Source of the DNA: Stenotrophomonas rhizophila | GTDB lineage: Bacteria; Pseudomonadota; Gammaproteobacteria; Xanthomonadales; Xanthomonadaceae | Assembly (NCBI RefSeq): GCF_003651185.1 | Contig: NZ_RCDC01000004.1 | Location: 978,659-1,042,658, forward strand | DNA: 64,000 nucleotides | Direction: 5' to 3' | Shown here: one piece after another, positions 40,754 to 49,708 of the stretch | Layout: every line of letters starts with the position of its first letter | How positions within the stretch are numbered: position 1 is the stretch's first letter | Made by a program: the position numbers and the translations under genes | Notes under the pieces: generated by a model | Seen by the model: only the letters and a program-made list of their open reading frames with translations | Database searches by the model: none | What the model was told of the DNA's origin: nothing

Positions 40754-41239
40754 ATGAAGATTCAACTGATTGCCGCCGCTGCCGTTGCCACCGTCGCCCT
40801 GGCTGGCTGTGCCACCACCTCGCCGGGCTACGGCAGCAGTGGTTACAACAACGGTTACGGCAATTCCGGCGGCAACTACAACACCAACCGCTGCGCGGAC
40901 TGCGGCATCGTGACCCGTATCAATCAGGTCGCTTCGGGCCGCAGCGCACCGAGCGCGACCGGCGCGGTGCTGGGTGGCATCGTCGGCGCCGTCGCCGGCC
41001 ATGAGATCTCCGACCACACCGGTGGCAGCCGTGGCAACAAGAACATCGCCGCCGCCGCAGGCGCGGTGGGTGGTGCGCTGGCCGGCAACCAGATCCAGAA
41101 GAACGTGACCAGCGATACGTTCGACATCACCGTGCGCATGGATGACGGCCGTACCGTCGTCGTCAACCAGCGTGATCTGGGTGGCATCCGCGAGAATACC
41201 TACGTGCGCGTGGTCAACGGCAAGGTGATCCTGCGCTGA
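40754..41239 (+). CDS. Glycine-zipper lipoprotein (17-kDa antigen / SlyB type)
   Basis: The 161-residue protein has a lipoprotein signal with lipobox LAGC (Cys19), a Gly-Tyr-Asn-rich stretch, and the glycine-zipper 2TM domain (TGAVLGGIVGAVAGHEI, then GAVGGALAGNQI). It closes with a small beta domain DITVRMDDGRTVVVNQ typical of Pcp/SlyB outer-membrane lipoproteins. CCAGGAGATACACC precedes the ATG. A bidirectional terminator follows. Confidence 0.9.
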   Translation: MKIQLIAAAAVATVALAGCATTSPGYGSSGYNNGYGNSGGNYNTNRCADCGIVTRINQVASGRSAPSATGAVLGGIVGAVAGHEISDHTGGSRGNKNIAAAAGAVGGALAGNQIQKNVTSDTFDITVRMDDGRTVVVNQRDLGGIRENTYVRVVNGKVILR

Positions 41240-41261
41240 TCGGCGCAACGCACGCGTAGAT

Positions 41262-41291
41262 AAAAAAGGGCCCGCGCAAGCGGGCCCTTTT
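41262..41291. terminator. Bidirectional rho-independent terminator
   Basis: Six A, stem GGGCCCGC, GCAA tetraloop, complement GCGGGCCC and TTTT lie between the convergent glycine-zipper lipoprotein and cold shock genes. Confidence 0.93.
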
Positions 41292-41323
41292 CGTGTTTCA
41301 ACCAGGCAGGACCCGGTCTGCGC

Positions 41324-41527
41324 TCAGAGCGGCTTGACCTTGTCGGCCTGCAGGCCCTTCTGGCCCGTGACCACTTCGAACTCGACCGCTTGACCTTCCT
41401 TCAGGCTCTTGAAGCCCTGGGATTCGATCGCACGGAAGTGCACGAACACATCTTCGCCGCTCTCACGGCTGATGAACCCGAAACCCTTCGCGTCGTTGAA
41501 CCACTTGACGGTGCCCTTCTCAGCCAT
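41324..41527 (-). CDS. cspA: CspA family cold shock protein
   Basis: The 67-residue OB-fold protein has RNP1 KGFGFI and RNP2 VFVHF, and binds single-stranded RNA and DNA as an RNA chaperone. The length and the start [15 protein letters not shown] are standard. GGGAGT precedes the ATG. The 231-base region upstream, shared with the divergent DUF456 gene, is AT-richer than its surroundings and long enough for the extended leader usual in cold shock genes; I cannot place the promoter. Confidence 0.95.
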   Translation of the reverse strand: MAEKGTVKWFNDAKGFGFISRESGEDVFVHFRAIESQGFKSLKEGQAVEFEVVTGQKGLQADKVKPL

Positions 41528-41758
41528 CTCAGCTACTCCCTAACTGTCTTGTTGTTGGATACACCCGTACAGGCGGCTGACAGCAAGGGGAAGCGGGGTG
41601 CAACGATGCAGCGGATCTGGAAGATCTACCATCATCAGGCCACGATCCACGGTGACCTTGCCAAGCTCAGCGTCTGCAACTTAACCCGGGCAAAACGAAA
41701 AAGCAACTAGCTAAAAGCTTCCGATGTCAACCCCATTTCAGGAACCATACTCGACAGC

Positions 41759-42244
41759 ATGGACCCTTCATTCATCTTGTATCTGCTAGCAGCCCTCCTG
41801 GTACTGGTCGGCATCGCCGGCATCCTCCTCCCGGCCCTGCCCGGAATTCCCCTGGTGTTCGCCGGCCTGCTGCTGGCGGCATGGGCAGATGGCTTTGTCC
41901 ATGTGGGCTGGATGCCCCTGGCGGTACTGGGGCTGCTGACCCTGCTCTCCTTCGCGGTGGACATCCTCGCCACGGTGGTCGGCGCCCAGCGGGTCGGCGC
42001 CAGCCGCAAGGCGCTGTGGGGCACCTTCATCGGCAGCATCGCCGGGCTGTTCTTCATGCCGATCGGCCTGTTCGTCGGGCCGCTGGCCGGTGCGCTGCTG
42101 GGCGAGTATTGGCATACCCGCGAGCTCGGCCGTTCGACCAAGGTGGGCCTGGCAACCTGGGTTGGCATCCTGCTCGGGTTCGCCTTGAAACTGGCGCTGG
42201 TGATCGCGATGCTGGGCCTGTTCGCGTTCGCGTGGTTCTTCTGA
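41759..42244 (+). CDS. DUF456 membrane protein
   Basis: The 161-residue protein has four or five hydrophobic segments with conserved glycines (LVGIAGILLPALPGIPLVF, then GTFIGSIAGLFFMPIGLFVG). This is the DUF456 family of small inner-membrane proteins with unknown role. The ATG at 41759 places the first helix at the N-terminus. It is divergent from the cold shock gene. Confidence 0.88.
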   Translation: MDPSFILYLLAALLVLVGIAGILLPALPGIPLVFAGLLLAAWADGFVHVGWMPLAVLGLLTLLSFAVDILATVVGAQRVGASRKALWGTFIGSIAGLFFMPIGLFVGPLAGALLGEYWHTRELGRSTKVGLATWVGILLGFALKLALVIAMLGLFAFAWFF

Positions 42245-42396
42245 CCGGCGGCGGCGTGACGGCTTCACGCCCTGACCACACCATTGACCGGCATAAACCG
42301 GATCAGATCGACCGTGTCGTGCGCTGGCGGGAATAGTCCTCAGCGGCCACACTGTGCCGGTTGACCCATTCATTCTTGTCACGCGGCCCTGCTCCC

Positions 42397-43563
42397 ATGA
42401 CCATTCCCCATTCCCGCTCCGCCCTGTTCACCGCCCTGGCCCTGGCCTGCGCGGCGCTGCCTGCTGCTGCCCAGGAAGCCGCGCCCACCCCGGCCTCGCC
42501 GGAGGCCTGCGCCCAGGTGGACACAGACGCAGCGCGCCTGGCCTGCTACGACACGCTGTTCGGGCGTACGCCCGAGGTCACCCTGGCCGCCGATGCCGCT
42601 GCCACCGCCGCCAAGCAGGAGCGCCGGGAAGAACGTCATGCCGCCCGCAGTGCCGACGCCGACGCGCCCGCGACGCAGCGGGTCAAGCAGCGCCTCGGAG
42701 AAGTGTTCAAGAACGACGGCCATGAAGATGCGCTGGCCAATGCCGGCAAGGGCTCGCTGCTCGACAGCCGCTGGGAGCTCGCGCAGGACTCCAAGCTCGG
42801 CGCGTTCCAGCTGCGCGCCTACAAGCCGGTCTACCTGCTTCCCGCGTTCTGGACCAGCGACAAGAACCAGATGCCGCAGTCGCCCAATCCGGTCAACACG
42901 GTCACCACCTCGCAGCAGTTGGACAGCGCGGAACTGAAGTTCCAGCTCAGCTTCAAGACCAAGATCGTGGAGAATCTGTTCGGCGACAACGGCGACATCT
43001 GGGCCGGCTACACGCAGAGCTCGCGCTGGCAGGCCTACAACGCCGACAACTCGCGCCCGTTCCGTGAGACCAATTACGAGCCGGAAGTGATGCTGATGTT
43101 CCGCAACGGCTACTCGATCGGCGGCTGGCGCGGGCGCATGAGCGGGATCAGCATCAACCACATGTCCAACGGTCGCGCCGATCCCCTGTCGCGCAGCTGG
43201 AACCGGGTGATCGCCACCGTCGGCCTGGACCGCGAAAACTGGGCGCTGGTGCTGCGCCCGTGGTATCGCATTCCGGAAGATCGCAAGGACGACAACAACC
43301 CGGACATCTCCGATTACATGGGCCGCGGTGACGCCACCCTGACCTGGAACAAGAACGGTCACGAAGTCTCGCTGATGGCGCGTCACTCGCTGCGCGGCGG
43401 CGACCGTTCGCACGGTGCGCTGCAGCTCGATTACGGCTTCCCGATCAGCAATCTGCTGCGCGGCCACGTGCAGATCTTCGATGGTTACGGCGAGAGCATG
43501 ATCGATTACAACCACAAGGCCACCTATGTCGGCCTGGGTGTGTCGCTGCTGGAGTGGTATTGA
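42397..43563 (+). CDS. pldA: Outer-membrane phospholipase A
   Basis: The 388-residue protein has a signal peptide (ending AAAQEA), a charged linker of about 90 residues that includes a CAQVDTDAARLACYDTLFGR motif, and the OMPLA beta-barrel. The catalytic segment INHMSNGRADPLSRSWNR holds the family His, Ser and Asn. OMPLA hydrolyses phospholipids misplaced in the outer leaflet, after calcium-driven dimerisation. The start at 42397 is nearest the signal peptide. Its stop overlaps the arsC start by one base. Confidence 0.93.
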   Translation: MTIPHSRSALFTALALACAALPAAAQEAAPTPASPEACAQVDTDAARLACYDTLFGRTPEVTLAADAAATAAKQERREERHAARSADADAPATQRVKQRLGEVFKNDGHEDALANAGKGSLLDSRWELAQDSKLGAFQLRAYKPVYLLPAFWTSDKNQMPQSPNPVNTVTTSQQLDSAELKFQLSFKTKIVENLFGDNGDIWAGYTQSSRWQAYNADNSRPFRETNYEPEVMLMFRNGYSIGGWRGRMSGISINHMSNGRADPLSRSWNRVIATVGLDRENWALVLRPWYRIPEDRKDDNNPDISDYMGRGDATLTWNKNGHEVSLMARHSLRGGDRSHGALQLDYGFPISNLLRGHVQIFDGYGESMIDYNHKATYVGLGVSLLEWY

Positions 43564-43916
43564 TGGCCGTGACGATCTGGCACAACCCGCGCTGCAGCAA
43601 CTCGCGCGGGGCGCTGGAGATCCTGCGTGAACACGGCATCGAGCCGGTGGTGGTCGAGTACCTGAAGACGCCGCCGGACCGTGCCACGCTGGCAGGGCTG
43701 ATCACGCGCATGGGCATCGCCCCGCGCGCGTTGCTGCGCAGCAAGGAGCCGGCCTATGGTTCGCTCGGGCTGGACGATGACGCGTTGCCCGATGCCGCGC
43801 TGATCGAGGCGATGGTCGCCCACCCGGAGCTGATCAACCGCCCGATCGTGGAGACCCCGCGCGGCGCACGCCTGTGCCGGCCGCCGGAGACGGTGCTGGC
43901 GATCCTGCCAGCCTAA
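43563..43916 (+). CDS. arsC: Arsenate reductase-like protein (ArsC family)
   Basis: The 117-residue thioredoxin-like protein has the catalytic cysteine in HNPRCSNSRGAL (Cys11), RSKEPAYGSLGLDD and RPIVETPRGARLCRP, as in glutaredoxin-dependent arsenate reductases of the YfgD group. There is no ars operon around it, so the physiological role is open. The start codon shares an A with the pldA stop (TGATG), implying translational coupling. Confidence 0.88.
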   Translation: MAVTIWHNPRCSNSRGALEILREHGIEPVVVEYLKTPPDRATLAGLITRMGIAPRALLRSKEPAYGSLGLDDDALPDAALIEAMVAHPELINRPIVETPRGARLCRPPETVLAILPA

Positions 43917-43925
43917 GGCCGTGCC

Positions 43926-44279
43926 TCAGCTGCCCCCGCAGCGGCTGGTGCACCGGCTGTTATCCTCGCCGCAGGTCAGCGCGGGCAGCCGGTTGCGGCA
44001 GTAGTCGCTGCTGGCCTGGCATGATTTACGCAGGTCCGGGTTGTCGATCTTGTCGCACTTCGCGTCGCGCTGGGTCGCCACCCCGGCGCCACAGCTGTCG
44101 CCGCTGCCAAATCCCGTCCGGTTGGTCATGCAACTGTCGTACTGGCGTTGGCACTGCTGCATGCACTGATTGGCGGCGGTGACCTCGCGCAGGCTGGGCG
44201 GGGCGGTGTGGAAATCGCCATCACTGCTGCAGGCGGTGACCAGCAGGATCAACAGCAGGGCGGAAAGCATCCTCGGCAT
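43926..44279 (-). CDS. Cysteine-rich lipoprotein with twin CX3C motifs
   Basis: The 117-residue protein has a lipoprotein signal (LLLILLVTAC) and, after the lipidated cysteine, ten more cysteines in about 95 residues. The set begins with CMQQC and ends with CTSRC, both CX3C. An even count suggests five disulfides in the periplasm. I do not recognise a named family. CGGAGCACGACG precedes the ATG at 44279; MLSALL at 44270 is an alternative start. It converges on arsC, nine bases from its stop. Confidence 0.78.
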   Translation of the reverse strand: MPRMLSALLLILLVTACSSDGDFHTAPPSLREVTAANQCMQQCQRQYDSCMTNRTGFGSGDSCGAGVATQRDAKCDKIDNPDLRKSCQASSDYCRNRLPALTCGEDNSRCTSRCGGS

Positions 44280-44455
44280 CGTCGTGCTCCGTGTCGAAAG
44301 CATCCGGCCTTGGCCGGCATGTGTGCATGCCCGGAATGTAGCACTGCTTGTTTTCCAAATTAATACCGGGCTGCCACCGCAGCCGCAAATGCCTCTTCCG
44401 TTACGCCGGCTCCGGCGCCCACAATAGCCCCGCCCTTTCACCTGGATGCCAGCGG

Positions 44456-45565
44456 ATGGCCCGACCACAACGCTCGTTCTTCGCCTACGGCTCGGCTCTG
44501 CTGGGCCTGCTAAGCCTGATGGGCGTGGCCTGCTTCCATTTTCCGGATCTGTTGACCAGCCGCGAGTTCCGCGCGGTCTACAACGAACAGTTCGCCCGCC
44601 ACCTGCTGCTGGTCGGGCTGGCCGCCGCCTTCATCATGGGCACCCTGGCGATCCTGCGCGACCGCAACAAGCGGATCGCCACGATCGGCGTCGGCAGCGC
44701 CACCCTGGCGGTGCTGCTGGGGGGTACCAACGTGCAGTTCGATGCGATCGGACAGACACCCTACTCGCTGGGTCTGGACTGGTTTGTGCTGTCGCTGTTC
44801 TTCTCGGCACTGGTATTCGTGCCGCTGGAGCGCTACCTCGGCAAACACGTACTCTCGCCGCTACGGCCGGGCTGGCGTACCGATGTCGGCTATTTCTTCA
44901 TGAGCCACGTGCTGGTGCAGTTCATCCTGATCCTGGTGACCGCCTCGACCTCGACCATTGCCGGGCTGGCCGCGTTCCCTGCGCTCAAGACGCTGATCCA
45001 GTCGATGCCGGTGTGGCTGCAGTTCCTGATCGCGGTATTCGTCGCGGACATGGCCCAGGCACTTCTGCACCGCGCGTATCACAACACCCCATGGCTCTGG
45101 CGCTTCCACGCCGTTCACCACTCCAGCCGGCACATGGATTGGCTGGCCGGCTCGCGCATCCATTTCGTCGAAATCGTCATCACCCGCAGCTGCGTGCTGC
45201 TGCCACTGCTGGTACTCGGCTTCTCGACCCCGGCGATCAATGCCTACGTGATCCTGGTGGGTCTGCAGGCGGTGTTGGCCCACGCCAACCTGGGCATCCG
45301 GTTCGGGTGGCTGGAGTACCTGCTGGTGCTGCCGCGCTACCACCATTGGCATCACGCGCGGCAACAGGAGTACGTCGACGTCAACTACGCCATCCACCTA
45401 CCGCTGGTGGACATGCTGATGGGCACCTTCAAACTGCCCCGGGATCAGCGCGAATGGCCGCAGGAATACGGCGTCATGAAACTGGAGACCGTGCCCAAGG
45501 GGCTGCTCAACCAGCACCTGATGCCATTCCGTGCACGACGGACCTTCGACGAGTACGTCGACTGA
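44456..45565 (+). CDS. Sterol desaturase / fatty acid hydroxylase family protein
   Basis: The 369-residue integral membrane protein has about seven hydrophobic segments and the di-iron histidine boxes HRAYH, HAVHH and HHWHH. These define the fatty acid hydroxylase superfamily, which inserts oxygen or desaturates lipids with O2. The lipid substrate is unknown. An unusually long membrane N-terminus (about 160 residues) precedes the hydroxylase core. The start at 44456 fits the first helix. Confidence 0.9.
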   Translation: MARPQRSFFAYGSALLGLLSLMGVACFHFPDLLTSREFRAVYNEQFARHLLLVGLAAAFIMGTLAILRDRNKRIATIGVGSATLAVLLGGTNVQFDAIGQTPYSLGLDWFVLSLFFSALVFVPLERYLGKHVLSPLRPGWRTDVGYFFMSHVLVQFILILVTASTSTIAGLAAFPALKTLIQSMPVWLQFLIAVFVADMAQALLHRAYHNTPWLWRFHAVHHSSRHMDWLAGSRIHFVEIVITRSCVLLPLLVLGFSTPAINAYVILVGLQAVLAHANLGIRFGWLEYLLVLPRYHHWHHARQQEYVDVNYAIHLPLVDMLMGTFKLPRDQREWPQEYGVMKLETVPKGLLNQHLMPFRARRTFDEYVD

Positions 45566-45571
45566 ACCCTG

Positions 45572-46207
45572 TCAGCGCCAGTCGGTGATGCCCTCGCGCC
45601 GGTAGACCTCGGCGAACGCCGGCCGTGCTTTCAGGCGATCCGCGTACGTCTTCAATGCCGGCCAGGTGTCACTGGGCGTGGGCATGTTGCGCGACCAGCG
45701 CATCAGCATCACCAACATGAAATCGACCACGCTCAACGACTCGCCCAGCACATACGGGCCGCGCGTGGACAGGTGCTCGGTCAGATGCTGCCAGGCGCCT
45801 TCCAACCGCTCGCGCGCACGCTGGCGGGTCGCGTCCACGTGCTCGGGGCCCGCCATTTCCTGCGGGTAGAACCACGCCCGGTACGCCGGCTGTACGGTGT
45901 TGGCGCACCAGAACATCCAGCGGTACGCCTCGGCGCGGTCGGCAGACCCCGGTGCTGGCAGCAGGGCCGCTTCCGGATGGCGGTCTGCCAGATGCAGCGC
46001 GATCGCTGCCGCTTCGGTCAATACCTGCCCGTCCAGCACCAGCGTCGGCACCAGGCCCGCGGGATTCAAAGCGAGATACGCTGCATCCTTGTGCTCGCGC
46101 TTGTCGAAATCCAGCAGCACCAGATCGTGCTCGATCTGCAGTTCCAGCAAGAGCCAATGGACGACCAGGGCGGCGGTACTCGGCGATCCATACAACGTGG
46201 TGCGCAT
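45572..46207 (-). CDS. Glutathione S-transferase family protein
   Basis: The 211-residue protein has an N-terminal thioredoxin fold (TLYGSPSTAALVVHWLL, NPAGLVPTLVLDGQVLTEAAAI) and an all-helical C-terminal domain with LSVVDFML. The active residue is probably Ser or Tyr near the N-terminus. The substrate is unknown. It converges on the desaturase-type gene, six bases away. AAGAGG precedes the ATG. Confidence 0.92.
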   Translation of the reverse strand: MRTTLYGSPSTAALVVHWLLLELQIEHDLVLLDFDKREHKDAAYLALNPAGLVPTLVLDGQVLTEAAAIALHLADRHPEAALLPAPGSADRAEAYRWMFWCANTVQPAYRAWFYPQEMAGPEHVDATRQRARERLEGAWQHLTEHLSTRGPYVLGESLSVVDFMLVMLMRWSRNMPTPSDTWPALKTYADRLKARPAFAEVYRREGITDWR

Positions 46208-46367
46208 GCTCAGGGCCTCTTGAGGGAGGCGCACAGTATGCGCCCGCGCTCCGTGCCATCACATGGGTACAGAGCACGGGCGATGGGGACGCGTTCTGTC
46301 TCTGCCACTGCGCCGCGGACGCTCGCAGAATGCGTCCTCTGCCCCGCCGCCAGCCCAGGATCCCCCC

Positions 46368-47003
46368 ATGCCCGATTCGTCCGCTCTGCTCGCCTTCGGT
46401 CTGATTTCGCTGGGGATGGTGCTGACGCCCGGGCCGAACATGATCTATCTGATCTCGCGCTCGATCTGCCAGGGACGCACCGCCGGGCTGATCTCGCTGA
46501 GCGGTGTCGCGCTGGGTTTTCTGGTGTATCTGGTGTGCGCGGCACTGGGCATCACCGCGCTGCTGATGGCAGTGCCGCATGCCTACGATGTGTTGCGTTT
46601 CGCCGGCGCGGCGTATCTGCTGTACCTCGCCTGGCAGGCGCTGCGCCCTGGCGGACGTTCGCCGTTCCAGCTGCGCACGCTGGACCATGACAGCCCGCGC
46701 AGATTGTTCGGCATGGGCCTGTTCACCGCGCTGCTCAATCCGAAGATCGCCGTGATGTATCTCTCGCTGCTGCCGCAGTTCATCCAGCCCCGTGGGCATG
46801 GCAGCGTGATGGTGCAATCGGTGGTGCTCGGGCTGGTGCAGATCGCAACCAGCGTCAGTGTCAACGCACTGATCGTACTGGCCGCCGGCAGTATCGCCAC
46901 CTTTCTGGCCGGGCGCCCGCGCTGGCAGACGGTACAGCGTGGCCTGATGGGCACGGTGCTCGGCGCGCTGGCGGTGCGCATGCTGGTGGACGCGCGCCGC
47001 TGA
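46368..47003 (+). CDS. LysE/RhtB family exporter
   Basis: The 211-residue protein has five or six hydrophobic segments and the family N-terminus LISLGMVLTPGPNMIYLISR, with PKIAVMYLSLLPQF in the middle. Members export amino acids or homoserine lactones. AGGATCC precedes the ATG. It is divergent from GST and ends before a strong terminator. Confidence 0.93.
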   Translation: MPDSSALLAFGLISLGMVLTPGPNMIYLISRSICQGRTAGLISLSGVALGFLVYLVCAALGITALLMAVPHAYDVLRFAGAAYLLYLAWQALRPGGRSPFQLRTLDHDSPRRLFGMGLFTALLNPKIAVMYLSLLPQFIQPRGHGSVMVQSVVLGLVQIATSVSVNALIVLAAGSIATFLAGRPRWQTVQRGLMGTVLGALAVRMLVDARR

Positions 47004-47050
47004 GGGGAAGTAGCGGCCAACGGTCGGTGCCTGCCAGCGTCAGCCACGAA

Positions 47051-47075
47051 AAACGGCGCCCTGGGGCGCCGTTTT
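47051..47075. terminator. Bidirectional rho-independent terminator
   Basis: AAACGGCGCC, loop CTGG and its complement running into TTTT separate the convergent LysE and class I fumarase genes. Confidence 0.9.
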
Positions 47076-47104
47076 CGTTTCCAGCGTTGCCGCGACCGGA
47101 GGCC

Positions 47105-48622
47105 TCAGGCGACCACAACTGGAATCTTGCCGATGCGGGCCTGCCATTCGCGCGGGCCGGTCTGGTGCACGGACTCGCCGGTGGAATCCACCGCCACGGT
47201 CACCGGCATGTCCTGCACGGTGAACTCGTAGATCGCTTCCATGCCCAGATCCGCGAAGCCCACCACCTTGGCCGCCTTGATCGCCTTGGAGACCAGGTAC
47301 GCCGAGCCGCCGACCGCCATCAGGTAGGCCGACTTGTTGTCACGGATCGCTTCGATCGCCGCCGGGCCGCGCTCGGCCTTGCCGACCATGCCCAGCAGGC
47401 CGGTCTGTTCCAGCACCTGGCGGGTGAACTTGTCCATGCGGGTGGCGGTGGTCGGGCCGGCCGGGCCCACCACTTCGTCGCGCACCGGATCGACCGGGCC
47501 GACGTAGTAGATGAAGCGGCCCTTGAGGTCGACCGGCAGCGGCTCGCCCTTGTCCAGCATCTCCACCATGCGCTTGTGCGCGGCGTCTCGGCCGGTCAGC
47601 AGCTTGCCGTTGAGCAGCAGGGTCTGGCCCGGCGTCCAGCTGGCGACGTCTTCCGGAGTGATCGTGTCCAGATCGACCCGGGTGCCCTTGGAGGCGTCAT
47701 AGGTGATCTGCGGCCAGTCTTCCAGCGACGGCGGATCGAGCATCACCGGGCCGCTGCCATCCAGCGTGAAATGCGCATGGCGGGTGGCCGCGCAGTTCGG
47801 GATCATCGCCACCGGCAGGTTGGCCGCGTGGGTGGGGAAATCCTTGACCTTGATGTCCAGCACAGTGGTCAGGCCGCCCAGGCCCTGCGCGCCGATGCCC
47901 AACGCGTTCACCTTGTCGAACAGTTCCAGGCGCAGTTCTTCGGCACGGTTGGAGGCGCCACGGGCCTTGAGCTCGTTGATGTCGATCGGCTCCATCAGCG
48001 ACTCCTTGGCCAGCAGCATCGCCTTCTCGGCGGTACCGCCGATGCCGATGCCGAGCATGCCCGGCGGGCACCAGCCGGCGCCCATGGTCGGCACGGTCTT
48101 GAGGACCCAGTCCACGATCGAATCGGACGGGTTGAGCATGGCGAACTTGGACTTGGCTTCCGAACCGCCGCCCTTGGCCGCGACGATCACCTCCACGGTG
48201 TCACCCGGCACCACCTTGACGTTGACCACGCCCGGGGTGTTGTCCCTGGTGTTGATGCGCTTGCCGGCCGGATCGGCCAGCACCGAGGCGCGCAGCTTGT
48301 TGTCCGGGTAGTTGTAGGCACGGCGCACGCCTTCGTTGGCCATGTCCTCCACGCCCATCGTGGCGTCGTCCCAGCGCACGTTCATGCCGATTTCCAGGAA
48401 CACGGTCACGATGCCGGTGTCCTGGCAGATCGGCCGGTGGCCTTCGGCGCACATGCGCGAGTTGATCAGGATCTGGGCCATCGCCTCCTTCGCGGCCGGC
48501 GACTCTTCGCGCTCGTAGGCAGCGTTGAGGCTCTTGATGTAATCGACCGGGTGGTAGTACGAGATGTACTGCAGCGCGTCGGCGATGGACTGGATGAGGT
48601 CTTCCTGCTTGATCGATGTCAC
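47105..48622 (-). CDS. fumA: Fumarate hydratase class I (iron-sulfur)
   Basis: The 505-residue enzyme is the [4Fe-4S] type, with the cluster cysteines expected in PICQDTG, GAGWCPPG and NCAATRH. It hydrates fumarate to malate but is sensitive to superoxide and iron limitation, which the class II FumC at 14.4 kb is not. I prefer the GTG at 48622 (VTSIKQEDLIQSIADALQ), which gives the family N-terminus; the ATG at 48673 adds 17 residues. No strong Shine-Dalgarno is seen at either. Confidence 0.93.
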   Translation of the reverse strand: MTSIKQEDLIQSIADALQYISYYHPVDYIKSLNAAYEREESPAAKEAMAQILINSRMCAEGHRPICQDTGIVTVFLEIGMNVRWDDATMGVEDMANEGVRRAYNYPDNKLRASVLADPAGKRINTRDNTPGVVNVKVVPGDTVEVIVAAKGGGSEAKSKFAMLNPSDSIVDWVLKTVPTMGAGWCPPGMLGIGIGGTAEKAMLLAKESLMEPIDINELKARGASNRAEELRLELFDKVNALGIGAQGLGGLTTVLDIKVKDFPTHAANLPVAMIPNCAATRHAHFTLDGSGPVMLDPPSLEDWPQITYDASKGTRVDLDTITPEDVASWTPGQTLLLNGKLLTGRDAAHKRMVEMLDKGEPLPVDLKGRFIYYVGPVDPVRDEVVGPAGPTTATRMDKFTRQVLEQTGLLGMVGKAERGPAAIEAIRDNKSAYLMAVGGSAYLVSKAIKAAKVVGFADLGMEAIYEFTVQDMPVTVAVDSTGESVHQTGPREWQARIGKIPVVVA

Positions 48623-48740
48623 GACTTGCTCGCTTGCTGGAGGCTGGCGGGGTTGAACCGCCGATTTTAACAACTACCGCCGGGCGGCGTTGAGAATCGC
48701 TCGCGGCCGCGGCGTTTGGTGCACAGTGGCCGCCCAGCCT

Positions 48741-48767
48741 TGTCACAGCGGCCTGCCCGGCCGCGTC
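48741..48767 (+). promoter_or_regulatory. ECF41-type promoter of the sigma factor gene
   Basis: TGTCACA at 48741-48747, 16 bases, then CGTC at 48764-48767, is exactly the pattern known for ECF41 promoters. It ends only 8 bases before the sigma factor ATG, so the transcript should be leaderless or nearly so. Confidence 0.85.
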
Positions 48768-48775
48768 CTTCCGGC

Positions 48776-49672
48776 ATGACCCCGACCGATACCTTCCAGA
48801 CCCACCGCCCCCGCCTGTTCGCCCTGGCCTACCGCCTGCTGGGCAGCCGCAGCGACGCCGAGGACATCGTCCAGGATGCCTGGCTGCGCTGGCAGGGCGC
48901 CGACACCACCGTGATCCGCGACCCGGAAGGCTGGCTGGTCACCGCCACCACCCGGCTGGGCCTGGACCGGCTGCGCGCCCGCCGCAGCGCACGCCTGGAG
49001 TACGTGGGGCCGTGGCTGCCCGAGCCGCTGGAGATCACCCTGGACCCGGACCCGCTGCAGGACCCGGCCCAGCGCCATGCGTTGGCCGACGAGGTTTCCG
49101 TGGCGTTCCTTGCCCTGCTGGAGCAGCTCACGCCGGACGAGCGTGCCGCCTTCCTGCTCAAGGACGTGTTCGACTATGACTACCCGGACATCGCCCCGCT
49201 GCTGGAGCACGCCCCGGCCAACTGCCGGCAGCTGGTCCATCGGGCGCGGCAGCGGCTGCAGACCGGCGCCCCACGCTTCGCGGTCTCGCCGGCGCAGCAC
49301 CGCAACCTCCTGGCACGCTTCATGGACGCCTCCCAGCAGGGCGACCTGGCGGCGATCCGCGCGCTGCTCGACGCCAACGCCGAGATGATCTCCGATGGCG
49401 GTGGCCGCGTGACGGCGGCAATCCGTCCCCTGCTCGGCGCCGAGCGCATCGCGCAGCTGTACTGGGCGATCGCGCGCCGCAACGGCCAGCATCCAGCCCA
49501 GCTGGGCCAGGTCAACGGCGAGCCGGCGATCCTGCGTTTTGCCGGGGACCAGTTGCACTCGGTCACGATGATCACGGTCGATGCAGGGCGTATCGTGCGC
49601 GTGCTCAGCGTGCTCAATCCGGAAAAACTCACTGCGCTTGTCACAGCGCGCGAGGCTGGCGCGTCCTCCTGA
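48776..49672 (+). CDS. ECF41 (SigJ-like) RNA polymerase sigma factor
   Basis: The 298-residue protein has sigma region 2 (FALAYRLLGSRSDAEDIVQDAWLRW), region 4 (LLEQLTPDERAAFLLKDVFDYDYPDIA), and a C-terminal SnoaL-like domain of about 110 residues with the ECF41 motifs DGGGR (after MIS) and NPEKL near the end. In ECF41 factors this fused domain replaces a separate anti-sigma and both activates and inhibits the sigma. The partner gene for a carboxymuconolactone decarboxylase-like protein follows, as is typical. Both genes carry the same promoter motif. The inducing signal is unknown. Confidence 0.93.
   Translation: MTPTDTFQTHRPRLFALAYRLLGSRSDAEDIVQDAWLRWQGADTTVIRDPEGWLVTATTRLGLDRLRARRSARLEYVGPWLPEPLEITLDPDPLQDPAQRHALADEVSVAFLALLEQLTPDERAAFLLKDVFDYDYPDIAPLLEHAPANCRQLVHRARQRLQTGAPRFAVSPAQHRNLLARFMDASQQGDLAAIRALLDANAEMISDGGGRVTAAIRPLLGAERIAQLYWAIARRNGQHPAQLGQVNGEPAILRFAGDQLHSVTMITVDAGRIVRVLSVLNPEKLTALVTAREAGASS
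49639..49665 (+). promoter_or_regulatory. ECF41-type promoter of the CMD gene
   Basis: TGTCACA (49639-49645), 16 bases and CGTC (49662-49665) repeat the motif found before the sigma gene. It lies inside the last codons of the sigma gene and about 43 bases before the CMD start. Confidence 0.87.
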
Positions 49673-49708
49673 TGAAGACGGCCATTGTGGCCGTCATGGA
49701 GTACCCAC

